From positions 1 to 5,375 of the forward strand of contig CALDZS010000059.1 in the NCBI GenBank assembly GCA_937944065.1: a stretch of DNA of 5,375 bases. Direction: 5' to 3'. A program made the position numbers and the translations under genes. Positions 1 through 5,334 of this stretch are shown here, piece by piece. Each line of letters begins with the position of its first letter. Within the stretch, counting starts at the first letter, position 1. The notes under the pieces are model-generated. The model saw only the letters and a program-made list of their open reading frames with translations. It ran no database searches and was not told the DNA's origin. The stretch comes from an uncultured Amylibacter sp. (lineage in GTDB: Bacteria; Pseudomonadota; Alphaproteobacteria; Rhodobacterales; Rhodobacteraceae).

Positions 1-83
1 CGGCGCGATAGATCGCCAGCCTTGTGTTCTTTTACGTACATATCCAGTGCGGGATGCGCACTAATTTTCTCGTGTTTCGTCAT
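1..83 (-). CDS. N-terminus of a probable Tat-exported ABC transporter solute-binding protein (partial)
   Basis: Only 27 complete codons plus two bases lie in the window; the gene continues past the left edge. The peptide starts MTKHEKISAHPALDMY and ends KAGDLSR, and the last two visible bases (CG) force another Arg, giving Leu-Ser-Arg-Arg. Many Rhodobacterales peptide/nickel-type (SBP_bac_5) substrate-binding proteins, as I recall them, begin with a similar His-Pro-Ala...Met-Tyr...Lys-Ala-Gly...Ser-Arg-Arg-Glu-Phe-Leu leader, in which the Arg pair belongs to a twin-arginine export signal. If so, the protein is a periplasmic receptor delivering a peptide-like solute to an ABC permease encoded further left. 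The ATG at 83-81 follows a good ribosome binding site. The family call rests on a short N-terminal resemblance; the presence of a gene start is much more certain than its function. Confidence 0.6.
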   Translation of the reverse strand, partial: MTKHEKISAHPALDMYVKEHKAGDLSR

Positions 84-87
84 TTCT

Positions 88-95
88 CTCTCCCT
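88..95 (-). promoter_or_regulatory. Ribosome binding site of the leftmost gene
   Basis: Read on the minus strand the bases are AGGGAGAG, a purine-rich Shine-Dalgarno sequence ending 4 nt before the ATG at 83-81; its AGGGAG core ends 6 nt before it. This supports the ATG as a true start although only 83 bases of the gene are visible. Confidence 0.6.
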
Positions 96-181
96 GACTT
101 ACAACTTTTACTGTTGTTTGAGCGGGCATTGATACACACGCAGAGATGACTTGCAAGTAACTTGGCCGTAATTTAGGAGGC

Positions 182-211
182 TCGATAGGTTAGAGGGGGT
201 GATAACGTCAA
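182..211 (-). promoter_or_regulatory. Weak sigma70-type promoter candidate for the leftmost gene
   Basis: On the minus strand a TTGACG (206-211) is followed after 18 nt by TATCGA (182-187). The -35 matches TTGACA at five of six positions, but the -10 matches TATAAT at only three. It points toward the gene starting at 83 and would leave a leader of roughly 90 nt. It is the best match I found by eye in the 84-294 spacer, but it could be a chance match. Confidence 0.25.
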
Positions 212-212
212 A

Positions 213-222
213 AACGTACGTT
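213..222. repeat. 10-bp perfect palindrome AACGTACGTT
   Basis: The sequence equals its own reverse complement. A further AACGT copy lies at 204-208, so two direct AACGT units and one inverted unit fall within 19 bases. It adjoins the -35 side of the promoter candidate at 182-211, where a dimeric regulator could bind. That is inference; a 10-bp palindrome can also occur by chance. Confidence 0.3.
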
Positions 223-248
223 AGTCATTGTTTTACGACATATCCTAT

Positions 249-263
249 ACACGCCATGCGTGT
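249..263. repeat. Short perfect hairpin downstream of miaA
   Basis: ACACGC, a three-base loop CAT, and GCGTGT form a perfect 6-bp stem, GC-rich at the loop side. It begins 31 nt past the miaA stop codon. In the direction of miaA transcription the stem is not followed by a run of T, so it is not a canonical intrinsic terminator. It may be a weak transcript 3'-end structure or coincidence. Confidence 0.3.
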
Positions 264-294
264 TTGACATAGCTATCAACTTGGTCGCACGCAT

Positions 295-1218
295 TTAAGC
301 TGTGTCTATCTGCCAGTCGCCAGCAACGTTTTTGACCTGCTGCCAATCTTTCATTTTGGATCGAAACCAGGTTCTTTGACGTTTGGCGTATTGCCGTGTT
401 TGGGTTTTGGCCAATTTGATTGCATCCGTAAGTTCCAAATCGCCGTTGATGTGGGCAATCAGCTCTTTTGCGCCAATCGCTTGGCATGATGGTAACTTTG
501 CATCCCATCCGGACTTCATCACGGTTTTGCATTCGTCTAGCGCGCCCAGCTCAACCATTTGGTCAAATCGTTGGTCAATGCGAGAGTTGAGCCAATCTGT
601 ATCTGACACTAGGTTAAGTGCTGCCGTCTTAGTAATGTCGATCAAAGGGGGCGGCGTTTCTGCGTGCCAAGCCGCCAAACCTTTGCCTGTGGCCATCAAA
701 ACCTCCCAAGCGCGGCGGGTTCTGGCGGGGTTTTGCACATCTATCGCGGCATAGGTGTTTGGGTCTAACTGCTGCAAGTCGTTGGCGAAGACACTTAATC
801 CATTCGCTTCTTCGTGTAGCCGGCTGTTTTCTAATATTTTATCTGGAATATCAGGAATGTTAGATAAGCCCTTAGTCAAGGCTGAAAAATACAGACCTGT
901 CCCACCAATAAAAATGGGCATTTGACCACGTTGTTTGATCATCGGCAGTAAAGTATTAACTTCGCGTAACCAATGTCCGACCGAATAAGGCTGGTTTAGC
1001 TCAACATGACCGTACAGGTGATGATCGCAAACCGAAACTTCGTCGGCTGATGGCCGCGCTGTCAGAACAGACCAATCTTTGTAGACCTGCAACGCGTCAG
1101 TGTTGATTATGCACCCGTTGATTTGCTTTGCAATTTGAATACCCAATGCGGATTTTCCACTGGCGGTTGGGCCAGCAATAAGAACCGCTTTTTGTGTTTC
1201 AAAGGGAATGGGAAGCAT
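295..1218 (-). CDS. miaA: tRNA dimethylallyltransferase MiaA
   Basis: MiaA transfers a dimethylallyl group from DMAPP to N6 of A37 in tRNAs that read codons beginning with U, the first step toward ms2i6A, and acts in the cytoplasm. The protein is 307 aa, normal for the family. It shows the P-loop GPTASGKS (16-23), the segment NTDALQVY (39-46) with conserved Asp41, TARPS (53-57), the GGTGLY motif (105-110), NPARTRRAWEV (163-173, the family's Asn-Pro-x-Arg...Arg-Ala pattern), and near the C-terminus AIGAKELIAHINGD and TRQYAKRQRTWFR. The frame stays open 55 codons further upstream, and Met codons also occur there (for example at 1290-1288). I chose 1218 because the P-loop then lies 15 residues in, as in homologues, and the extra segment does not look like MiaA. 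A possible AAGGA ribosome site at 1232-1236 is rather far away (13 nt). The gene is divergent from pyrH. Function is secure, the exact start less so. Confidence 0.95.
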   Translation of the reverse strand: MLPIPFETQKAVLIAGPTASGKSALGIQIAKQINGCIINTDALQVYKDWSVLTARPSADEVSVCDHHLYGHVELNQPYSVGHWLREVNTLLPMIKQRGQMPIFIGGTGLYFSALTKGLSNIPDIPDKILENSRLHEEANGLSVFANDLQQLDPNTYAAIDVQNPARTRRAWEVLMATGKGLAAWHAETPPPLIDITKTAALNLVSDTDWLNSRIDQRFDQMVELGALDECKTVMKSGWDAKLPSCQAIGAKELIAHINGDLELTDAIKLAKTQTRQYAKRQRTWFRSKMKDWQQVKNVAGDWQIDTA

Positions 1219-1251
1219 CGCTTTGCCTATGTCCTTAGCAAGATTGAGCCG

Positions 1252-1279
1252 ATTAACGCTACTGTAACCAATGTGACAA
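1252..1279 (-). promoter_or_regulatory. Candidate miaA promoter
   Basis: On the minus strand TTGTCA (1274-1279) is followed after 16 nt by GTTAAT (1252-1257). They match the sigma70 boxes at five of six and four of six positions. Transcription would begin near 1245, giving a leader of about 27 nt before the miaA ATG at 1218. It would also exclude the in-frame Met at 1290 as a start. Found by eye; no experimental support. Confidence 0.4.
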
Positions 1280-1289
1280 CGATTAGCCA

Positions 1290-1318
1290 TTGCAACAGTG
1301 TGAAAACTGCGACATTTT
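1290..1318 (+). promoter_or_regulatory. Weak candidate promoter for the pyrH operon
   Basis: TTGCAA (1290-1295) and CATTTT (1313-1318) are 17 nt apart, with four of six and three of six matches to the sigma70 boxes. Initiation would fall near 1325, just upstream of the pyrH ribosome site. The position suits a divergent promoter opposite miaA, but the -10 match is poor. A promoter somewhere in 1219-1340 is likely because the upstream gene runs the other way. Confidence 0.25.
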
Positions 1319-1332
1319 GTGCGGAACGTAAG

Positions 1333-1337
1333 AAGGA
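1333..1337 (+). promoter_or_regulatory. Ribosome binding site that fixes the pyrH start
   Basis: AAGGA (within AGAAGGA, 1331-1337) ends 8 nt before the ATG at 1346. The frame is open to an earlier ATG at 1319, but that one has no comparable upstream site, so this favours 1346. Confidence 0.7.
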
Positions 1338-1345
1338 ATACCAAG

Positions 1346-2080
1346 ATGCCAACACAGGGCGACGAGACAGCACCGAAATTCAAGCGTGTTATGTTGAAAA
1401 TCTCGGGCGAAGCTTTGATGGGTGATCTGTCCTTTGGCCTGCATCCTCCGACCGTAGAACGTATCGCGAAAGAACTGAAATCAGTTCATGACGAAGGCGT
1501 AGAGCTGTGTGTTGTCATTGGTGGCGGCAATATTTTCCGTGGGCTGTCAGGCTCTGCGCAAGGTATGGAACGCACCACAGCCGATTATATGGGCATGTTG
1601 GCAACGGTCATGAATGCGCTAGCGATGCAAGGCGCGTTGGAATCAATAGGCGTTGATACTCGGGTTTTATCTGCCATTCCTATGTCATCTATATGCGAGC
1701 CGTACATTCGACGTCGCGCTGTTCGTCACCTTGAAAAGGGGCGGATTTGTATATTTGCTGCTGGCACAGGTAATCCGTATTTCACAACAGATACCGCTGC
1801 CACATTGCGCGCCAGCGAGATGAATTGCCACGGCATCTTTAAAGGTACGCAGGTGGATGGCATTTACGACAAAGATCCTAAAACCAACAAAGATGCAGTT
1901 CGATATGATCGCGTAAGCTATGACGAAGTGTTGCAGAAAAACTTGCGCGTCATGGATGCGTCGGCGATTGCGTTGGCACGTGACAACAGTTTGCCAATTG
2001 TGGTGTTTAAATTGGAAGAAAAAGGCGGTATGGCTGATATTGTCCGAGGTGAGGGCAAGTATACCGTTGTCGAGGGCTAA
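1346..2080 (+). CDS. pyrH: Uridylate kinase (UMP kinase) PyrH
   Basis: PyrH phosphorylates UMP to UDP with ATP, committing pyrimidines to UTP and CTP synthesis. The bacterial enzyme belongs to the amino-acid-kinase fold and is a hexamer, usually activated by GTP and inhibited by UTP. The 244-aa product has the expected blocks: VMLKISGEALMG (15-26, Lys18 in the nucleotide-binding loop), GGGNIFRG (59-66), ADYMGMLATVMNALAM (79-94, Asp80 in the UMP site), GTGNPYFTTDTAA (140-152), GTQVDGIYDKDP (167-178), and a C-terminal DASAIALARDN segment. An earlier in-frame ATG at 1319 would add nine residues, but the ribosome site points to 1346. It is the first gene of the plus-strand operon, with frr 17 nt downstream. 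In many other bacteria rpsB and tsf precede pyrH; here divergent miaA occupies that position. Confidence 0.97.
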   Translation: MPTQGDETAPKFKRVMLKISGEALMGDLSFGLHPPTVERIAKELKSVHDEGVELCVVIGGGNIFRGLSGSAQGMERTTADYMGMLATVMNALAMQGALESIGVDTRVLSAIPMSSICEPYIRRRAVRHLEKGRICIFAAGTGNPYFTTDTAATLRASEMNCHGIFKGTQVDGIYDKDPKTNKDAVRYDRVSYDEVLQKNLRVMDASAIALARDNSLPIVVFKLEEKGGMADIVRGEGKYTVVEG

Positions 2081-2086
2081 GCCTAA

Positions 2087-2092
2087 AAGGAG
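2087..2092 (+). promoter_or_regulatory. Strong ribosome binding site of frr
   Basis: AAGGAG ends 5 nt before the frr ATG at 2098. It is the best Shine-Dalgarno match among the operon genes, which fits the high demand for ribosome recycling factor. Confidence 0.7.
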
Positions 2093-2097
2093 AGACC

Positions 2098-2658
2098 ATG
2101 TCAGACGTAGACATTGATATTGATGAAATTCAGCGCCGCATGGACGGCTCTTTAGCTGCCCTAAAAGGCGAATTTAGCAGTTTGCGCACTGGGCGGGCGT
2201 CTGCCTCGATCCTAGATGGGATCACTGTGGATGCATATGGTGCGGCGACGCCGTTGAACCAAGTGGGTACAGTAAACGTACCCGAACCGCGTATGATCAC
2301 AGTGACTATATGGGATAAAACGTTGGTCGGCCCCACAGAAAAAGCTATTCGTGACAGTGACATAGGGATCAATCCTGTTGTTGACGGTATGACTTTACGC
2401 CTTCCAATGCCTGATCTAAACGAAGAACGCCGTGCGCAATTGGCAAAGGTTGCAGGACAATATGGTGAAGCAGCGCGTGTTGCCGTGCGCAATGTGCGCA
2501 AAGACGGAATGGACCAGATCAAAACGGCCAAGGCCGCTGGTATGGGCGAAGATGACCAAAAGATTTGGTCCGGCGAAATTCAGACCCTGACTGATGCCGC
2601 GATCAAGAATATTGACGAAGCAGTAGAAGCGAAGCAAGCAGAGATTATGCAGGTTTAG
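2098..2658 (+). CDS. frr: Ribosome recycling factor
   Basis: RRF binds the post-termination ribosome and, with EF-G, splits it into subunits so they can be reused; it is cytoplasmic and normally essential. The 186-aa product matches the family's usual length of about 185. Domain I helices come from both ends, around a small domain II beta region (roughly 31-105). Visible family motifs are LRTGRAS (29-35), NVPEPRMITVTIWDK (60-74), GINPVVDGMTLRLPMPDL (90-107), NEERR (108-112) and YGEAARVAVRNVRKDG (122-137), where Arg131 aligns with the functionally important Arg132 of E. coli RRF. The N-terminus is Asp-rich (DVDIDIDE), a modest lineage-specific feature. It follows pyrH by 17 nt and precedes uppS by 19 nt. 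Identification is secure. Confidence 0.97.
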   Translation: MSDVDIDIDEIQRRMDGSLAALKGEFSSLRTGRASASILDGITVDAYGAATPLNQVGTVNVPEPRMITVTIWDKTLVGPTEKAIRDSDIGINPVVDGMTLRLPMPDLNEERRAQLAKVAGQYGEAARVAVRNVRKDGMDQIKTAKAAGMGEDDQKIWSGEIQTLTDAAIKNIDEAVEAKQAEIMQV

Positions 2659-2677
2659 CGGATAGTTTAGGGCGATT

Positions 2678-3394
2678 ATGACCAAACAGGGCGATGATTT
2701 ACACTTGGCCATCATTATGGATGGCAATGGACGGTGGGCAACTGCACGCGGTCTTGAACGACTTGTCGGGCATAAGCGCGGCGTTGAACGGGTTGATGAA
2801 ATTGTCGAAGCATGTCCCGATCTGGGTGTGAAACATCTGACATTGTTTGCGTTTTCCACAGAAAATTGGAAACGATCCGAGCGCGAAGTCTCTGGTCTGA
2901 TGACCTTGTTTCGGCGCTATATTCGGTCAGAGTCAGCACGTCTTTTGAAAGAGGGTGTGCGCGTTCGTTTCATCGGTCGAAGACATGAATTAGACGCACG
3001 TTTACAAGAACTTATGCAGGGTTTGGAAGATCGAACAATCGACAATGATCGACTGCATCTTACGGTTGCGATCAATTACGGTGGACGTGACGAGATCGTT
3101 CGTGCAACACGCAAGGTTGCATTGATGGTTCAATCTGGCGAGCTGCCTATCGAAGATATTGATGAACATATTCTATCGACGGCCCTAGACACACACGAGC
3201 TGATTGATCCGGATCTGGTTTTACGCACGTCTGGCGAATATCGCACCTCAAATTTCCTGCCATGGCAATCAGTGTATGCAGAGTATGAATTCACCGAAAC
3301 AGCATGGCCAGATTTCACAGTCGAGAAGCTTCGCGATACATTGGATGCGTTCCGTGGGCGCGAACGCCGCTTTGGCGCGGTGGCGATTAAATGA
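2678..3394 (+). CDS. uppS: Undecaprenyl diphosphate synthase (cis-prenyltransferase)
   Basis: UppS adds isopentenyl diphosphate units in cis to farnesyl diphosphate, making the C55 carrier used for peptidoglycan and surface polysaccharides; it works at the inner face of the cytoplasmic membrane. The 238-aa protein keeps the catalytic set, aligned to E. coli with an 11-residue offset: Asp15 in MDGNGRW (14-20), His32 in GHKRG (31-35), FSTENW (59-64), INYGGRDEI (132-140), and the diphosphate-binding RTSGE (183-187) with Arg189, Ser191 and Glu202. C55 specificity is inferred from family and context, since chain length cannot be read with certainty. The ribosome site is weak (AGGG at 2669-2672, 5 nt before ATG). 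Its stop codon overlaps the cdsA start by four bases (ATGA), which favours translational coupling. Its C5 building blocks come from the pathway that includes dxr, two genes downstream. Confidence 0.96.
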   Translation: MTKQGDDLHLAIIMDGNGRWATARGLERLVGHKRGVERVDEIVEACPDLGVKHLTLFAFSTENWKRSEREVSGLMTLFRRYIRSESARLLKEGVRVRFIGRRHELDARLQELMQGLEDRTIDNDRLHLTVAINYGGRDEIVRATRKVALMVQSGELPIEDIDEHILSTALDTHELIDPDLVLRTSGEYRTSNFLPWQSVYAEYEFTETAWPDFTVEKLRDTLDAFRGRERRFGAVAIK

Positions 3395-4158
3395 GCAGTG
3401 ATGGAAAGTTTGGCGACCTGCTAACCCGTCTCATCTCGGCCGCTGTCATGATACTGATCGCTGGTTTTGCGCTGTATCATAGCAGCATTGCGTTTAGTTT
3501 GTTGTTGGCAATATGTTCTGGTTTAATGGCATGGGAGACTTTGTCGATGCACGGGGCAAAACGTGGCACACGCGAAGTGGCCTCTTTTGCGTTTGCAGTG
3601 AGCACACTCACCCTGATCTTTATGATGTCTCCAATTGCGATCTTTTCTGCATTGGTATTGATCGGGTTATGTACAGCGCTGGTAAAATCATCGCGCGTGA
3701 CGGTTGCATTATTTTTGGTCGCAATTGGGATTGCGACTGTGTCGTTGGCGCAGATGCGAATGGTGTCGATGATACCAGTATTGTTCTTAATCGCGTGTGT
3801 GATCGCATCTGATGTTGGTGGCTATTTCGCAGGACGCATCATAGGCGGGCCAAAACTGTGGCCTGCGGTCAGTCCCAAAAAGACTTGGTCTGGCACAATC
3901 GGTGGCTGGATATTGGCAGCCCTTGTTGCGTTGATATTCTATGTAAACGTAGGTGGCTCGGCCGGTATGTTTATATATGCCGTCCTAATCTCCATGGCGG
4001 CACAGGCGGGTGATTTGGTTGAAAGTTGGATCAAACGTCGGGCAGGGATCAAGGACGCCAGCAACCTTATTCCAGGGCATGGCGGCCTGTTGGATCGCTT
4101 TGACGGCGTTATTGGAGCGGCAATCTTGGCGGGCGTTATCTCTGCCATGCCAGTATAA
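3391..4158 (+). CDS. cdsA: Phosphatidate cytidylyltransferase (CDP-diacylglycerol synthase)
   Basis: CdsA condenses CTP with phosphatidic acid to give CDP-diacylglycerol, the branch point for all glycerophospholipids; it is an integral inner-membrane enzyme. The 255-aa product is very hydrophobic, with about seven or eight candidate membrane segments (for example near 13-30, 33-48, 63-79, 82-98, 103-119, 124-139, 170-187 and 240-254). The C-terminal signature at 212-238 matches the family pattern completely: Ser212, Lys215-Arg216, Lys221-Asp222, His230-Gly-Gly, Asp235-Arg236 and Asp238. The preceding SDVGGYFAGR (140-149) and SPKKTWSG (161-168) are also typical, with Asp141 expected to contribute to metal binding. 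It is somewhat shorter than the E. coli enzyme (285 aa) but has no sign of truncation. No good Shine-Dalgarno lies before the ATG (only GGTGG at 3379-3383), so translation probably depends on ribosomes finishing uppS. CTP links it to the pyrimidine pathway served by pyrH. Confidence 0.95.
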   Translation: MSSDGKFGDLLTRLISAAVMILIAGFALYHSSIAFSLLLAICSGLMAWETLSMHGAKRGTREVASFAFAVSTLTLIFMMSPIAIFSALVLIGLCTALVKSSRVTVALFLVAIGIATVSLAQMRMVSMIPVLFLIACVIASDVGGYFAGRIIGGPKLWPAVSPKKTWSGTIGGWILAALVALIFYVNVGGSAGMFIYAVLISMAAQAGDLVESWIKRRAGIKDASNLIPGHGGLLDRFDGVIGAAILAGVISAMPV

Positions 4159-4167
4159 GCGTATATC

Positions 4168-5334
4168 ATGCGCAGGATTTCAATTTTCGGTGCGACCGGA
4201 TCAATTGGCGCAAGTACCCTAGACATCGTGCGTGCGCGCAGATCGGATTTCGAGATAGAAGTTCTGTCCGCTGGATCAAACGCCAGTTTATTAGCGCGCC
4301 TAGCACTAGAATTTTCGCCCAACCAAGTTGTCATAGCCCAAGAAGATCAGCGCGACACATTGCGACGCTTGTTGGCCGACACTGATATCGACGTGTCCGC
4401 AGGGCGTGATGCATTGGCAGCAGCCGCATCAGTCCCCGTGGATTTAGTTATGTCCGCAGTGGTTGGGTTTGCGGGGCTGGATATTAGCATGAGTGCTGCC
4501 AAACATTGCGCTGTTCTAGCGCTCGCGAACAAAGAAAGCTTGGTGTGTGCTGGTCAATTGTTGCCCCGACTTTGCGCGGCACATGGAACCAAATTGCTGC
4601 CAGTCGACAGTGAGCATTCTGCAATCTTTCAATGCCTCAGCGGTGAAGATAAAAAAACCATAGAGCGCGTGATAATCACTGCCTCTGGTGGGCCGTTCCT
4701 GAACAGCAGTCTTGAGGTGATGAAAAACGTGTCGCCAATTGAGGCAGCGAAGCACCCCAACTGGTCCATGGGGCAGCGCATATCAATCGACAGCGCCACC
4801 ATGTTCAACAAAGCGATGGAAGTTATTGAAGCGAAGGAGATGTTCAACTTGAACCCCGATCAGATCGAAGTGATGGTGCATCCGCAATCAATCCTTCATT
4901 CACTTGTCGGGTTTACGGATGGTAATCTGATGGCACAATTGGGACCACCGAACATGAAAGGCCCGATTGGATACGCGTTGAATTGGCCCGACCGCCAATT
5001 CGTGGATCAAAAACGGTTGGGTGTTGGTGATTTGGCAAACTTGACCTTTTTGCACGTTGATCCAATTAAATTCCCAGCCCTGTCGTTGGCGAGTAAAGCC
5101 ATGAGCCTTGGCGGTGTGGCAGGGGCCGTGTTCAACGCGGCTAAAGAACAAGCATTGGATTTATTTTTGGCAGGCGACGCAGGATTACTTGATATGGCCA
5201 CATTTGTAGATCAAGCATTGGACCAGTACCAAACAAGTGATTGGGCAAAGACGTTGACCATTGATAATATCACTTTGGCCGACGGCAAAACCCGCGACTT
5301 TGTAAAATCAGTAGCTTTGAAGGATAAAGATTAA
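4168..5334 (+). CDS. dxr: 1-deoxy-D-xylulose 5-phosphate reductoisomerase
   Basis: Dxr rearranges and reduces DXP to 2-C-methyl-D-erythritol 4-phosphate with NADPH, the committed step of the MEP isoprenoid pathway, and needs a divalent metal. The 388-aa protein shows the NADPH-binding GATGSIG (8-14), LANKESLV (119-126, Lys122), the metal and substrate site PVDSEHSAIFQ (145-155, Asp147 and Glu149), SGGPF (173-177), HPNWSMG (196-202, His196), and DSATMFNKAMEVIEA (208-222, with Ser209, Asn214, Lys215 and metal ligand Glu218). VMVHPQSILHSLV and GPPNMKGPIGYAL follow. All known catalytic residues are present. The start is fixed because the Rossmann motif lies seven residues in and an in-frame stop (that of cdsA) lies 9 nt upstream. 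No Shine-Dalgarno is visible in that gap. The stop overlaps the rseP ATG by one base (TAATG). Confidence 0.97.
   Translation: MRRISIFGATGSIGASTLDIVRARRSDFEIEVLSAGSNASLLARLALEFSPNQVVIAQEDQRDTLRRLLADTDIDVSAGRDALAAAASVPVDLVMSAVVGFAGLDISMSAAKHCAVLALANKESLVCAGQLLPRLCAAHGTKLLPVDSEHSAIFQCLSGEDKKTIERVIITASGGPFLNSSLEVMKNVSPIEAAKHPNWSMGQRISIDSATMFNKAMEVIEAKEMFNLNPDQIEVMVHPQSILHSLVGFTDGNLMAQLGPPNMKGPIGYALNWPDRQFVDQKRLGVGDLANLTFLHVDPIKFPALSLASKAMSLGGVAGAVFNAAKEQALDLFLAGDAGLLDMATFVDQALDQYQTSDWAKTLTIDNITLADGKTRDFVKSVALKDKD
5320..5324 (+). promoter_or_regulatory. Ribosome binding site of rseP, inside the dxr end
   Basis: AAGGA lies within the last codons of dxr and ends 9 nt before the ATG at 5334. It supports that ATG as the start of the next gene although only 14 codons of it are visible. 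Confidence 0.6.

Noticed and set aside
101..117. Inverted repeat ACAAC/GTTGT in the leader of the leftmost gene
   Set aside because: The stem is only 5 bp, A/T-rich, with a 7-nt loop; too weak to call a regulatory structure or attenuator.
264..269. Perfect TTGACA box on the plus strand
   Set aside because: No -10-like sequence lies at 16-18 nt, and it would drive transcription antisense into miaA.
208..294. 28-codon minus-strand open frame starting directly after the miaA stop
   Set aside because: There is no ribosome binding site, no recognisable sequence, and the length is easily reached by chance.
383..754. 123-codon plus-strand open frame inside miaA
   Set aside because: It is antisense to conserved miaA sequence and resembles no known protein.
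1319..1345. Upstream ATG at 1319 as the pyrH start
   Set aside because: The nine added residues are not family-like, and the clear AAGGA site at 1333-1337 serves the ATG at 1346.
2130..2531. 133-codon minus-strand open frame opposite frr
   Set aside because: It lies entirely antisense to a well-conserved frr, has no recognisable motif, and its Arg/Ser/Pro-rich composition is typical of an antisense shadow.
2416..2859. 147-codon minus-strand open frame across the frr-uppS junction
   Set aside because: It is antisense to two conserved genes and no family is recognisable.
3939..4334. 131-codon minus-strand open frame across cdsA and dxr
   Set aside because: It overlaps the CdsA signature and the Dxr Rossmann motif on the opposite strand, so it is a shadow frame.
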